64,000 nt of DNA from Massilia arenae (GTDB taxonomy: Bacteria; Pseudomonadota; Gammaproteobacteria; Burkholderiales; Burkholderiaceae_D). A program made the position numbers and the translations under genes. The number at the start of each line of letters is the position of its first letter. The stretch's first letter is position 1. Shown here one piece after another: positions 8,913-17,614 of this stretch. The notes below the pieces were generated by a model that saw nothing but the letters and a program-made list of their open reading frames with translations, ran no database searches and was not told the origin of the DNA. Location of the stretch: positions 1 to 64,000 of the forward strand of contig NZ_VPFD01000021.1 of the NCBI RefSeq assembly GCF_008014745.1, read 5' to 3'.

Positions 8913-10605
8913 GCGCCGCCCCGACCCGCTCCAGCAAATCCTGGTGCTGATAGGGCTTGGACAGCACGTCGAGCGTGCCGCTGGGCTTGCCGCGGCCGGG
9001 CAGTTCGTCCATATAGCCGGTGGTGACCAGCACCGGCAGGCCGGGACGCTTGGCGTGCACGCGTTCGATCAGTTCCAGCCCGTTCATCCCGCCCGGCATG
9101 ATCACGTCGGTGAACAGCAGGTCGGCCTGTTCGCCGCTTTCCAGCAGGCCGAGCGCGCGCTCGCCGCTGGGGGCCGACAGCACCTCGTAGCCGGCCATTT
9201 CGAGCATGCTCTCGGCCAGCTCGCGCACGTCGTCATTGTCTTCGACCACCAGGATGCGGCAGCGCCGCTGTTGCGGTTCGGCGGGCGTGCCGCCGCGCCG
9301 TTTGGCCTGCGAAGCATCGTCGCTGGCGGCCTGCTCGGCGACCCGGAACACCATGCGCACCAGGGTGCCCCGGCCCGGCTCGCTTTCGATGTCGAGCTTG
9401 CCGTGCGATTGCTGGACGAAGCCGTGCACCATCGCCAGGCCCAGGCCGGTGCCCGGCCCCTTGGTGGTGAAGAACGGTTCGGTGGCGCGGCGCCTGACCT
9501 CGGGCGTCATGCCTTCGCCCTCGTCCTGCACGCAGATGCAGACGTAGTCGCCCGGGGAGAGGCCCAGCAGGCGGCGGCGCTCCTCGCCCAGCACGGCGGT
9601 GCCGACGGTGACCGCACCGCCGCCCGGCATCGCGTCGCGCGCATTGAGCACGACGTTCAGGAGCGCCATCTCTAGATAGGTCGGGTCGATCGTGCTGGCC
9701 GGCAGGCCGGGCTTGAGGTCGAGCCGCAGGTCGATCTTGTCGCCCAGGGTGCGCACCAGCATGTCGGAAAACTCGACCACCAGGCTGTTCAGGCTCAGGC
9801 GCTTCGGTTCCAGGCGCTGCTTGCGCGCGAAGGTCAGTAGCTGCTGGGTCAGCTTGCCGGCCTGCATGGTGGCGCGCTGGGCGCGCCGGATCGGCTCGGC
9901 CGCCTTGTGCTGGGGCCCGGCGCCGAGCAGGGCGACTTCGAGGTTGCCATTGATGACCTGCAGCAGGTTGTTGAAATCGTGGGCCATGCCGGCCGAGAGC
10001 TGGCCGATGGCTTCCATCTTTTGCGCCTGCAGCCAGGATTCCTGGTTGTTGCGGCGCTCGGTGATGTCCATCTGCGAGGCGAAGAAGTACAGCAGCTTGC
10101 CGTCCTGGTCGAAGATGGGGCCGAAAAACAGGGCGTTCCAGAACGGCGTGCCGTCGGCCTTGTAGTTCAGGATGTCGACCGCCACCGCGCGCTCTTCGTC
10201 GACCGCGCGGCGCAGCTCGGCCACGGTGGCGCGGTCGGTGTCGGCTCCCTGCAGGAAGCGGCAGTTGCGGCCCAGGATCTGTTCTTCGCCATAGCCGGTC
10301 AGGTCGGTGAAGGCGCCGTTGGCGAACACGATCGGGTTGTCGTTCTGGCGCGGATCGGTGATCAGCATCGGCATACGGGTCATCTCGACCGCGGCAAAGA
10401 AAATATTGCCGCGCTCGTCCAGGCCACCGTGCTCGATGTAGCCGGATTGCCAGTGGTGGACGCCGGGATTGTCCTCGGGCGGACCCATCGGGTGGACGGC
10501 ATTGCCTTCGACTTCGGCGTTCGCCGGCACGCCGCGGCTCTGGCCGCCGCCCTGCACGTCCAGCGCTTTCTTGAGTGAATCGTCCTTTGGCGGTCCGAGT
10601 ACCAT
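8896..10605 (-). CDS. LOV-domain hybrid histidine kinase with C-terminal receiver (putative blue-light sensor)
   Basis: A soluble 569-residue sensor kinase. The PAS domain at about residues 65-185 carries the complete flavin-binding LOV signature: GRNCRFLQG with the photoactive Cys115, plus Asn147, Asn157 and Gln178 at the positions that bind FMN in LOV proteins. A kinase core follows, with an H-box AGMAHDFNNLL (His209), an N-box (NVVLNARDAM) and a G-box (GTGLGL). The receiver domain at about 448-565 has D456/D457-type acidic residues, phosphoacceptor D500 and K550. There are no membrane segments. SD AGGAC precedes the ATG. It is the last minus-strand gene after the glycan cluster, separated by 110 bases. 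Light dependence is a prediction from conserved residues. Confidence 0.9.
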   Translation of the reverse strand: MVLGPPKDDSLKKALDVQGGGQSRGVPANAEVEGNAVHPMGPPEDNPGVHHWQSGYIEHGGLDERGNIFFAAVEMTRMPMLITDPRQNDNPIVFANGAFTDLTGYGEEQILGRNCRFLQGADTDRATVAELRRAVDEERAVAVDILNYKADGTPFWNALFFGPIFDQDGKLLYFFASQMDITERRNNQESWLQAQKMEAIGQLSAGMAHDFNNLLQVINGNLEVALLGAGPQHKAAEPIRRAQRATMQAGKLTQQLLTFARKQRLEPKRLSLNSLVVEFSDMLVRTLGDKIDLRLDLKPGLPASTIDPTYLEMALLNVVLNARDAMPGGGAVTVGTAVLGEERRRLLGLSPGDYVCICVQDEGEGMTPEVRRRATEPFFTTKGPGTGLGLAMVHGFVQQSHGKLDIESEPGRGTLVRMVFRVAEQAASDDASQAKRRGGTPAEPQQRRCRILVVEDNDDVRELAESMLEMAGYEVLSAPSGERALGLLESGEQADLLFTDVIMPGGMNGLELIERVHAKRPGLPVLVTTGYMDELPGRGKPSGTLDVLSKPYQHQDLLERVGAALKRAA

Positions 10606-10715
10606 GGGGTGTCCTGGGGGAAGTCTGGCATGGCGGCATTGCCATGCACCGGCATGTGGACTCCACTGTAACGGGACGGGCCGTCAGGACTCCGTTAATG
10701 CGCGCACAGAAGCGC

Positions 10716-12407
10716 TCACGGCGTTGCCGCCGCGCTGCGCGGAGCCATGCGCAGCAGGGTGAACTCGTCGGTCCGGCGCACCGCGGTTGCAAACGGCGCG
10801 GGGTGCACTCCCATGATCAGCAACCAGGTATGGCCCGGTGGCAATTGGTGTTCGGATACCGGTGCGCCTTCTCCAAGGGTCAGCGCGACGCTGTCGGCAT
10901 GGTCGATATGAAATTGTGCGCGCATCAGTTGCGGCAGGTCCTGCGCGCGGCCGACCAGGGTCACCCTGCCTCGCTCCGCCGCAGGTACCGTGTCCAGCAC
11001 CAGTGCGCCGGCGCGATCCCCCGGATTGCCGTCGCGGTGGCCCGCGGCGAAGCTGCCGATGCGGTCCTGGGCGACGAGGATGGTGACCGGGAGCAGGCAC
11101 AGCACGAACAGGCGGGCCGCGTTGCCGCGTCCGGCCGCCCAGGCAAGCAGCAGAGCCGCCTGCAGCACGACCGTCACGTGGCCCGCGGTCCTGCGCATGT
11201 TCATGGCGGCGATGTCGGGGCCGTCCACGACCGACAGCGAATAGGTCGGCAGAGAAACGGCCGCCGCGATGACGAGCATCAGGACGGGCACCGCGACCGT
11301 CCAGCGCAGCCAGCGCGCGCCGCCGTCGGGCACCATGCCGTGCGGGGCCGCGCTGACGGCGGTGACCAGCCACAGCAGGGGGAAGACGAAGCTGTAATAG
11401 CGCAGGTGCAGGCGCACGCCTTCGCTGGCCTCGCCCGCTGCCAGCGAGGCGGTATAGGCGACGGCCAAGCCGGCAGCCGAGCCCAGCATCAGGAAGGTCC
11501 AGGCCAGCAGGCGGCCGGTCGGCGCACTGCGCCGCGCCAGCGCGCCGCTGGCCAGGCAGTGCAGCAGGATCGCCAACGGCAGGCCGAGCAGTACCGCCAG
11601 CGCCATCAGGTGCCCCATGGCGCTGACGGCGACGGGTCCCAGCAGCGCCAGGCGCGGGCTGGTGCTGCCCGAGTCGACGTTGCCCTGGTAAAAAGGTCCC
11701 AGCAGGCTGAGTCCGGCGTCGCCGGCCAGCAGCCAGCCCAGTCCAAATTTGACCGCCAGCAGCGCCAGTGTGGCGATGATGGCGGACGCCAGGCCGCGCC
11801 CAAGCCAGGCGGCGCCCTGCAGCCAGGCGGCGACGAGCAGGTACAGGCACAGCGCCGGAAGCAGGAACAGGGCGTGCACCTTGACCAGGCTCATGGCGCC
11901 GAGCACGAGGCCGCTGGCGACGGCCTGCTGCGACAGGCGCCAGTGGTCCTGGGCCAGCACGATCCAGCTCAGCACGCAGAAACCGAACCAGTAGCTGGCT
12001 TCCGGCATGAAGTACATGGTGTAGGCATTGAGCGGCGCCGCCGCCGCGAACAGCGTCAGTAGCTGGGCCAGCGCCTGGGTCGTATGGCGCCGCGCGGTCA
12101 GGTAGAAGAACGGAAGGGCGGCGAAGTAGAGGGCGAGATTGCCGATGCGCACGCAAGCCAGGAAGGCGGCGCCGCAGGCGTTGCTGGCGCTAAACAGCCA
12201 TAGGTACAGGTAGGAAGGCAACAGCGCCTCGCCCAGCGGCGCCAGGCGCGCCATCTTGCTGTAGTACCACTCGTCGGCGAACACCGCCGGATACAGCCCG
12301 TGGCCGCGCAGGTACAGCCAGGCGAAGACGCCGCCCAGCGCCAGCACGAAGGCGGCGCGCCAGGCGCCGGGCGAGCGCTCGAAGGTCGAAGGCATGGCCG
12401 GCTGCAT
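10716..12407 (-). CDS. GT-C-like polytopic membrane glycosyltransferase (paralogue 2)
   Basis: A 563-residue membrane protein with roughly 12-13 hydrophobic segments. The first extracytoplasmic loop has an acidic pair, FADEWYYSKMARL (D45/E46), the catalytic-type signature of GT-C enzymes that use polyprenyl-phosphate sugars. It is clearly paralogous to the upstream gene: both share ADEWxYSKMARL, PSYLYLW and an FHIDxxDS motif near the C-terminus. It lacks that paralogue's C-terminal extension. It is the last gene of the surface-glycan operon, 14 bases after its neighbour. The sugar donor and acceptor are unknown. Confidence 0.75.
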   Translation of the reverse strand: MQPAMPSTFERSPGAWRAAFVLALGGVFAWLYLRGHGLYPAVFADEWYYSKMARLAPLGEALLPSYLYLWLFSASNACGAAFLACVRIGNLALYFAALPFFYLTARRHTTQALAQLLTLFAAAAPLNAYTMYFMPEASYWFGFCVLSWIVLAQDHWRLSQQAVASGLVLGAMSLVKVHALFLLPALCLYLLVAAWLQGAAWLGRGLASAIIATLALLAVKFGLGWLLAGDAGLSLLGPFYQGNVDSGSTSPRLALLGPVAVSAMGHLMALAVLLGLPLAILLHCLASGALARRSAPTGRLLAWTFLMLGSAAGLAVAYTASLAAGEASEGVRLHLRYYSFVFPLLWLVTAVSAAPHGMVPDGGARWLRWTVAVPVLMLVIAAAVSLPTYSLSVVDGPDIAAMNMRRTAGHVTVVLQAALLLAWAAGRGNAARLFVLCLLPVTILVAQDRIGSFAAGHRDGNPGDRAGALVLDTVPAAERGRVTLVGRAQDLPQLMRAQFHIDHADSVALTLGEGAPVSEHQLPPGHTWLLIMGVHPAPFATAVRRTDEFTLLRMAPRSAAATP

Positions 12408-12421
12408 GGATGCCGCCCGTC

Positions 12422-14551
12422 TTACTGGACGGCCTGCTTGCGCGCGTCCACCGCGCCGTTCCCGGAAAGGGCGGCAGGTGCATGCGGCGTAGCCAGCGCG
12501 ATATCGGTTATCCAGATGCCGAGCTTGCGCTCGTCGCCGGGCGTGCCCATCTCGGCAGGCGACATCGGACGCGGCACCTCGAAGGTGATGCTGTCGGCGC
12601 CGCCGTCGGTGTCGAAGGTCAGGCTGATGGGCTGCATGTGCCAGCCGATACGGAACTCGCGGCTGGTGTTGCCGGCCCGTACCGTGAACGGCACGTTGGC
12701 ATTGTCGCCGAAGGCACGGCCGTTGAACGACAGGATGAAGCGGCGCGGCAGCGGCTGGGCGAGATGGAAGACGACCTGCTTGCTGTCCGACCAGCGGCCC
12801 GTCTGCTCGATGCCTGACAGTCCTTCGACGGACTTGATGAAGGCCGGGTCGAGCGGTGCGCCAAGCTCGGCGCGTCCGATCAGCGGCGGCGGTTCAGGCA
12901 GGCGCAGCAGCTTGAAGCCGTTGCCGGCATGGAACAGTTCGACATTCTCCGGCAGCGCAAAGTCGCCCAGCACGACCATCCATTTGTGGTCGACCGGCAC
13001 CTGGTATGCAGGAATCTCGGTACCCGTTTCGATCTGCATCGGCATCGAGTCCGGATCGTCGATGTGGAACTGTACGCGCATGATTTGCGTCATATCATTT
13101 CCCACCACGACGACCTTCGCGCGATCGGCTGGAGGCACGGTGGCGTGCACCAGCCGGCCGGCGGTATCGCCCGCCTGGAGCGGAATGTGGCGCGCCAGGG
13201 CTTCGCCGACCCTGACCTGGCTCACCAGCAGCAGCAAGGGCAGGAACAGCACGACGAACAGCACCGCGCCGTAGCGCGCGCGCGCTGCCCACGCCGCGAG
13301 CGCGGCGGCCTGCAGCAGGAATACGGTGATGCCATAGCGCCAGCCCAGGTCGACGACGTGGATATCGGGCCCGTCGACGTGATTGGTCCAGTAGGTCGGC
13401 AGCTTGATCCAGGCAAACGCCATGACGGCCAACAGCAGCGCCGCGATGATCCAGCGCAGCACCGGCTTTGTTTCCAGCGCCGGGCGGCGCTCGAACATGG
13501 CCGCCGCCGCGACGATCCAGAGCAGCGGGAACACGAAGCTATAGTAGCGCAGGTGCAGGCGCACGCCCTCGCGATCGTGGCCGGCGAGGGAAGCGGTGTA
13601 CATGACGGTCACGCCGGCCGCCGCGCCCAGCATCAGGAGCGCATACACGTGCAGGGGATTGGCGTCGGCGCCGCGCTCGCGCAGCATGCGCCTGAACAGG
13701 GAATGCAGCAGGATCGCCAGCGGCACGCCGAGCAGGATCGTCAATGCCATCAGGTGCCCGCGCGCGCTGATGAAGGCCGGCGCCAGCAGCGCCAGGCGCG
13801 CTTCGACGCTCCCCGAGTTGACCGCGCCCTGGTAGAACGGGCCGAGCAGGCTGAGGCCGGCGTCGCCGGCCAGCAGCCAGCCGAGTCCGAATTTGAGGCA
13901 GAGCGTCAGGATCGACGCGAGGGCGGCGTTGCCCAAACCACGCGGCAGCCATGCCTGCCAGGCGTCGCCACGGTGCCAGGACGCGTACACCAGATAGATG
14001 CACAGCGCGGGGAGCAGGAACAGGGCGTGCACTTTGACCTGGCTCATGATGCCGAGCACGGCACCCGCGGCCAGCGCCTGCAGCGCCGGACGCCAGGCCT
14101 GGCCGCACAAGGCGATCCAGCTGAGTACGCAGAAGCCGAAGTAATACGTCGCTTCGGGCATGAAATAGGCGGTGTAGATGTTCAGCGGCGTCAGCATGGA
14201 CATCACGGCCAGCAGCAAGGCGACCGAAGCGTTGGTGTACCTGCGCGCGATCGCATGGACGAAGGGCGCGGCGGCGAGATAAAACGCCAGGTTGCCGACC
14301 CTGACGCAATCGAGGAAACCATCGCCGCAGGCGCTGCTGAAGCCGAACATCCACAGGTAGAGATAGGAGGGCACGATGGCTTCGGCAAGCGGCATCAGGC
14401 GCGCCATCTTGCTGTAGAACCACTCGTCAGCGAAGACGGTGGGCTGCAGCCCCAGGTTGCGTTGATACAGGTAAGCGGCGATGCAGGCCAGGACGAGGGC
14501 GAACGTGGCGTGCCAGGCGAGCCGGCGGTGGGCGGTTGGAAGAGCGTTCAT
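12422..14551 (-). CDS. GT-C-like polytopic membrane glycosyltransferase with C-terminal beta domain (paralogue 1)
   Basis: A 709-residue protein. The reading frame is open 82 codons further upstream, but the ATG at 14551 is preferred because it leads directly into the first TM helix and lies just after the PIG-L gene. D42/E43 in FADEWFYSKMARL resembles the GT-C catalytic motif, and about 12 TM segments follow. Residues from about 560 form a non-membrane domain rich in beta-type sequence (GRWSDSK, LPRRFILSF, FEVPRPMSP). I recall similar domains at the ends of other envelope glycan-modifying membrane proteins, unverified. It probably transfers or modifies a sugar on a surface glycan in the periplasm. 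Confidence 0.75.
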   Translation of the reverse strand: MNALPTAHRRLAWHATFALVLACIAAYLYQRNLGLQPTVFADEWFYSKMARLMPLAEAIVPSYLYLWMFGFSSACGDGFLDCVRVGNLAFYLAAAPFVHAIARRYTNASVALLLAVMSMLTPLNIYTAYFMPEATYYFGFCVLSWIALCGQAWRPALQALAAGAVLGIMSQVKVHALFLLPALCIYLVYASWHRGDAWQAWLPRGLGNAALASILTLCLKFGLGWLLAGDAGLSLLGPFYQGAVNSGSVEARLALLAPAFISARGHLMALTILLGVPLAILLHSLFRRMLRERGADANPLHVYALLMLGAAAGVTVMYTASLAGHDREGVRLHLRYYSFVFPLLWIVAAAAMFERRPALETKPVLRWIIAALLLAVMAFAWIKLPTYWTNHVDGPDIHVVDLGWRYGITVFLLQAAALAAWAARARYGAVLFVVLFLPLLLLVSQVRVGEALARHIPLQAGDTAGRLVHATVPPADRAKVVVVGNDMTQIMRVQFHIDDPDSMPMQIETGTEIPAYQVPVDHKWMVVLGDFALPENVELFHAGNGFKLLRLPEPPPLIGRAELGAPLDPAFIKSVEGLSGIEQTGRWSDSKQVVFHLAQPLPRRFILSFNGRAFGDNANVPFTVRAGNTSREFRIGWHMQPISLTFDTDGGADSITFEVPRPMSPAEMGTPGDERKLGIWITDIALATPHAPAALSGNGAVDARKQAVQ

Positions 14552-14565
14552 GCGGTCGGTTGTGA

Positions 14566-15348
14566 TTATCGTTGGATCGCGGGTTGCCTGGCCTGCCAGG
14601 TGGTCACGGCCTCGTGCAGTCGTTCCCAGGTGAAGAAACGACGCTTTTCGTAGTAGAGAGGGCCGGCGTGTGGACGCTGGTCCAGCCGCTCTGGCGCCAC
14701 CGGCTGCAGGGTCTGCTCGCCACGTGACAGGTAATGCAGCAGCACCATCGGGAACAGTCCCACCCATGTCATGCGCTGGGATGGGTAGGAAAGGCACAGG
14801 CGCAGGTAGCGCCGGCGCGCGGACCAGCCGATCGGGCTGGCGCTGACCGGGCCGTTGGCCGGCAGCGGCGCCAGCACCCGGAACAGCGGGCCGGGCAGGC
14901 CGCTGGCCTGGTATAACGAGAATTGCCAGGTACGCGCGAGCAAGCCGCGCTGCGCCGCCAGCACGACCGTCAGGGCGTGCAGCGCGTCATGGTCGTGATG
15001 GCCGCCTTCCCATGCGGTGACGTGGATCGCGTCGATTGGAAAATGGCTGTCGATCCAGGCGCCGATCCAGTTCCCGGCCGCGTCCATGTGCAGCGCCAGG
15101 CGCGCGTCGCCGATGCCGAGCGACTGGCCGGCGAAGTGCACGTCCTCGGCCGCCACACCCAGGCTGGTGAGCGCCGCCAGCGATTCGGCGTTGCGCGTCG
15201 CTGCACTCGTATTCGCGGTCTGGCCGTCGGTGAGGTAGGCGCACACCACCCGCAGGCCCTGGCGGCGGCAGGCGGCGATGCGTTCGAATACCCCGAACTC
15301 GTCGTCCTGGTGGGCGAACAGGAACAGCGCGCTGGGCTCAATAGGCAT
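14566..15348 (-). CDS. PIG-L/LmbE family deacetylase
   Basis: A 260-residue predicted zinc-dependent deacetylase. The family motif AHQDDE lies at residues 12-17, and the second metal-binding region GGHHDHDALH at about residues 114-123. Relatives remove N-acetyl groups from GlcNAc-linked substrates. Within a glycan operon it could deacetylate an amino sugar, and the adjacent GNAT gene could then add a different acyl group. It overlaps the end of the GNAT gene by 11 bases. Confidence 0.85.
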   Translation of the reverse strand: MPIEPSALFLFAHQDDEFGVFERIAACRRQGLRVVCAYLTDGQTANTSAATRNAESLAALTSLGVAAEDVHFAGQSLGIGDARLALHMDAAGNWIGAWIDSHFPIDAIHVTAWEGGHHDHDALHALTVVLAAQRGLLARTWQFSLYQASGLPGPLFRVLAPLPANGPVSASPIGWSARRRYLRLCLSYPSQRMTWVGLFPMVLLHYLSRGEQTLQPVAPERLDQRPHAGPLYYEKRRFFTWERLHEAVTTWQARQPAIQR

Positions 15349-16213
15349 CGAAGTCGAGGAAGCTGAACTGAATGCGGGATGGGTCGAGCTGCGTTACGCG
15401 CGGCACGAACGAACGGTAGATCAGGTTCAGCGGCGACGGACGCAGGCGCTGGGGGATGCTGGCGTAGTTCCACCAGCTGGCGTTGGCGTCCGGCGCGAGG
15501 CCGATCAGCAGGCGCGCGGGCGACAGCGGCGCCGCCGCGGCGCTGCTTTGTGCTGCGCCTTGTGTTCCACCTTGGGCGCCGAGGCCGGCATCGAGTTCGG
15601 CATAGGCCGGCAGGCGCAGGCCGAATGCGGCGGCGTAGAACTGCTGGCGCTTGCCATCGGCGCGGCGGTGCACCGGATTGTGCGGATTGGCGCAGCGCCA
15701 GGCCAGCGACGCGGCGCTCCAGCTGCGCTCGAACGACAGCTGCGCCGGCGCCGTTTTCGGGCCGTGCGACAGCGTGCCCAGGCCGACGCGCGCCTCGAGC
15801 GGGCGCACCAGCTGGAAGCCGAGCTTGCGCACGAAGCCTGGGGTGCTGTTGGCATTGGCCACGCCATACACGCCATCGAAACCGGCCGCGGCGCCGGCCT
15901 CGAAGGTGGCGGCGGCGAGCTTGGTGAACAGCCCCTTGCCCTGGTAGTCGGGATGGGTGGCGGTGTTCAGCGACAGCAGCACCTGCACCTCGCTGCCCTC
16001 GACCCAGGCGCGCGCCGGGACGCACACGTAATGGGCCGCCAGGCGTTCGCCGTCCCAGGCATCCATGCCGACCGCGAGGCCGTCCGGATTGGCCGTGTAC
16101 AGCCAGGCGAGGTAGTCGGGCGTGAATTTGTCGGTGCCCGGGAAGCAGGCTGCGAACAGGGCGCCATACCGTTCCAGGGTGGCGCCGTCGTATTGGATGG
16201 GAGCGATGCGCAT
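15338..16213 (-). CDS. GNAT-family N-acetyltransferase
   Basis: A 291-residue protein; the ATG at 16213 overlaps the GtrA stop by one base (TGATG). The acetyl-CoA-binding core is visible at about residues 80-140: a beta-strand with LLSLNTATHPDYQGKGLF, the Q/RxxGxG-like loop, then GVANANSTPGFVRKLGF. It is longer than single-domain GNATs (about 150 residues), so a second half-domain is likely. It is probably involved in acylating an amino sugar of the surface glycan; the substrate is unknown. Confidence 0.75.
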   Translation of the reverse strand: MRIAPIQYDGATLERYGALFAACFPGTDKFTPDYLAWLYTANPDGLAVGMDAWDGERLAAHYVCVPARAWVEGSEVQVLLSLNTATHPDYQGKGLFTKLAAATFEAGAAAGFDGVYGVANANSTPGFVRKLGFQLVRPLEARVGLGTLSHGPKTAPAQLSFERSWSAASLAWRCANPHNPVHRRADGKRQQFYAAAFGLRLPAYAELDAGLGAQGGTQGAAQSSAAAAPLSPARLLIGLAPDANASWWNYASIPQRLRPSPLNLIYRSFVPRVTQLDPSRIQFSFLDFDAY

Positions 16214-16587
16214 CACTTGAAGATCCAGAAGCGGCTGAGCAGGTATCCGTTCACCGCCACCAGGGGCAGCGACAGGATCTTCCCGGCCAGCGGGTTATCG
16301 GCAAGGCCCACGGCCAGCGCGACGCAGCCGAGGGTCAACACGTAGTTCAAGCCCACCACGCACATATAGCGGGCAAAGCTGGCCTTCGACGCCGCCTGGT
16401 CGAAAGTGACCCGGCTATGAAAGGCGTAATTGACCATGAGGCCGGCCACGAAGCCCGCGCTGGCGGCGGTCGTGTGGTGGAAGCCCTGCACGATCAGGAG
16501 CTGCATCAGGCCGACGTCGATCCCGGCGCACAACAGGCCGCCGGCCACGAACACGCCAAACTGGCGCAGGCGTGCGGAATCAATCAT
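16213..16587 (-). CDS. GtrA-like membrane protein
   Basis: A 124-residue protein with four predicted TM helices, typical length and layout for GtrA/DPMS1-like proteins, which are thought to flip undecaprenyl-phosphate-linked sugars. It is placed directly after a dolichol-phosphate-mannose-synthase-like GT2 and overlaps it by 8 bases. Together they would make and flip a polyprenyl-phosphate sugar, the donor type used by GT-C enzymes encoded downstream. Confidence 0.85.
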   Translation of the reverse strand: MIDSARLRQFGVFVAGGLLCAGIDVGLMQLLIVQGFHHTTAASAGFVAGLMVNYAFHSRVTFDQAASKASFARYMCVVGLNYVLTLGCVALAVGLADNPLAGKILSLPLVAVNGYLLSRFWIFK

Positions 16588-17614
16588 CGCGGCGGCGCCG
16601 GAACAGCGTCTTCTTGTGCAGTGGCCGGCTCGGCACCGACGCGATGTCGTAATTCAGGAAGGCCAGGATCAGCTGCACCCCCATGATCACCGGCAGCGCG
16701 GCCAGCATCACGCTGCCGGCCGGGGTCGCGACGTCGTGCTGGTCCGAGACGATCCATTGCACGGTGCCGTAGACCACGCCGAAGGTGGTCAGGAGCACGC
16801 CGATCGGCAGCTCGAGCGAGGCCACCGACAGGTTGCGCAGGTAGTAGTTGTAGAACAGGCGCTTGAAGAAGTTGCGCACGTTCTTGGCGGCGAACTCGGT
16901 GATCACTTGCGAGACCTTCAGGTTGCTCACTTCGTCGCCGTACACCGCGTCCATCGGCACGTCGACCGCCACCGCGCCCAGCGTGTTCAGGCGGAACAGC
17001 ATGTCGCTCTCGAAGAAGTAGCGCTTGCTGATCTTGTCGAAGGGCAGGTAGCGCGCGGCGTCGGCGTGGATCGCCGTGTAGCCGTTGGTCGGGTCGAACA
17101 GGTGCCAGTAGCCCGACGACAGCTTGGTCATGAACGACAGCATGGCGTTGCCGAACAGGCGCACCGGCGGCATCGCGCTCAGGCGTTCCAGGTTGAAGAA
17201 GCGGTTGCCCTTGGTGTAGTCGGCTTCGCCGGCCAGGATCGGCGCGACGAACACCGGGATCAGGGAGGCATCCATCTGGCCGTCGCCGTCGATCTTGACG
17301 ATCACCGTAGCGCCGTCCGCGATGGCGGCGCGATAGCCGGTCATGACGGCGCCGCCCACGCCCTGGTTCTCGGCATGCTCGAGCACGGTCACGCGCGCAT
17401 CCTGGCAGTTGGCGCGCACGAAAGCGCCGCTGCCGTCGGGACAGCGGTCGTCGACCACGTACACGTGCGCGACTTCGGGGCCGATGCCGGCGATGACGCC
17501 GAGGATGTGGCGGGTCACGCGGTAGCTCGGGATGACCACCGCGATCCTCTCGGTCGGCGCGGCGGGAGTCTTGTTGTCGGGGGCGTTCATGGCGGGTGCG
17601 TCGGTAGCGTTCAT
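16580..17614 (-). CDS. GT2 family glycosyltransferase (polyprenyl-phosphate sugar synthase-like)
   Basis: A 344-residue enzyme. The GT-A fold starts at about residue 22 with IAVVIPSYRV, has DDRCPDGSG and the DXD-type metal motif KIDGDGQMD, and a DPTNGYTAI acceptor region. The C-terminus carries two TM helices (about 265-290 and 300-325), as in GtrB/DPM1-like transferases. Expected role: transfer of a sugar from a nucleotide donor to undecaprenyl phosphate on the cytoplasmic face. Start and stop overlap its neighbours. Confidence 0.88.
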   Translation of the reverse strand: MNATDAPAMNAPDNKTPAAPTERIAVVIPSYRVTRHILGVIAGIGPEVAHVYVVDDRCPDGSGAFVRANCQDARVTVLEHAENQGVGGAVMTGYRAAIADGATVIVKIDGDGQMDASLIPVFVAPILAGEADYTKGNRFFNLERLSAMPPVRLFGNAMLSFMTKLSSGYWHLFDPTNGYTAIHADAARYLPFDKISKRYFFESDMLFRLNTLGAVAVDVPMDAVYGDEVSNLKVSQVITEFAAKNVRNFFKRLFYNYYLRNLSVASLELPIGVLLTTFGVVYGTVQWIVSDQHDVATPAGSVMLAALPVIMGVQLILAFLNYDIASVPSRPLHKKTLFRRRRDD

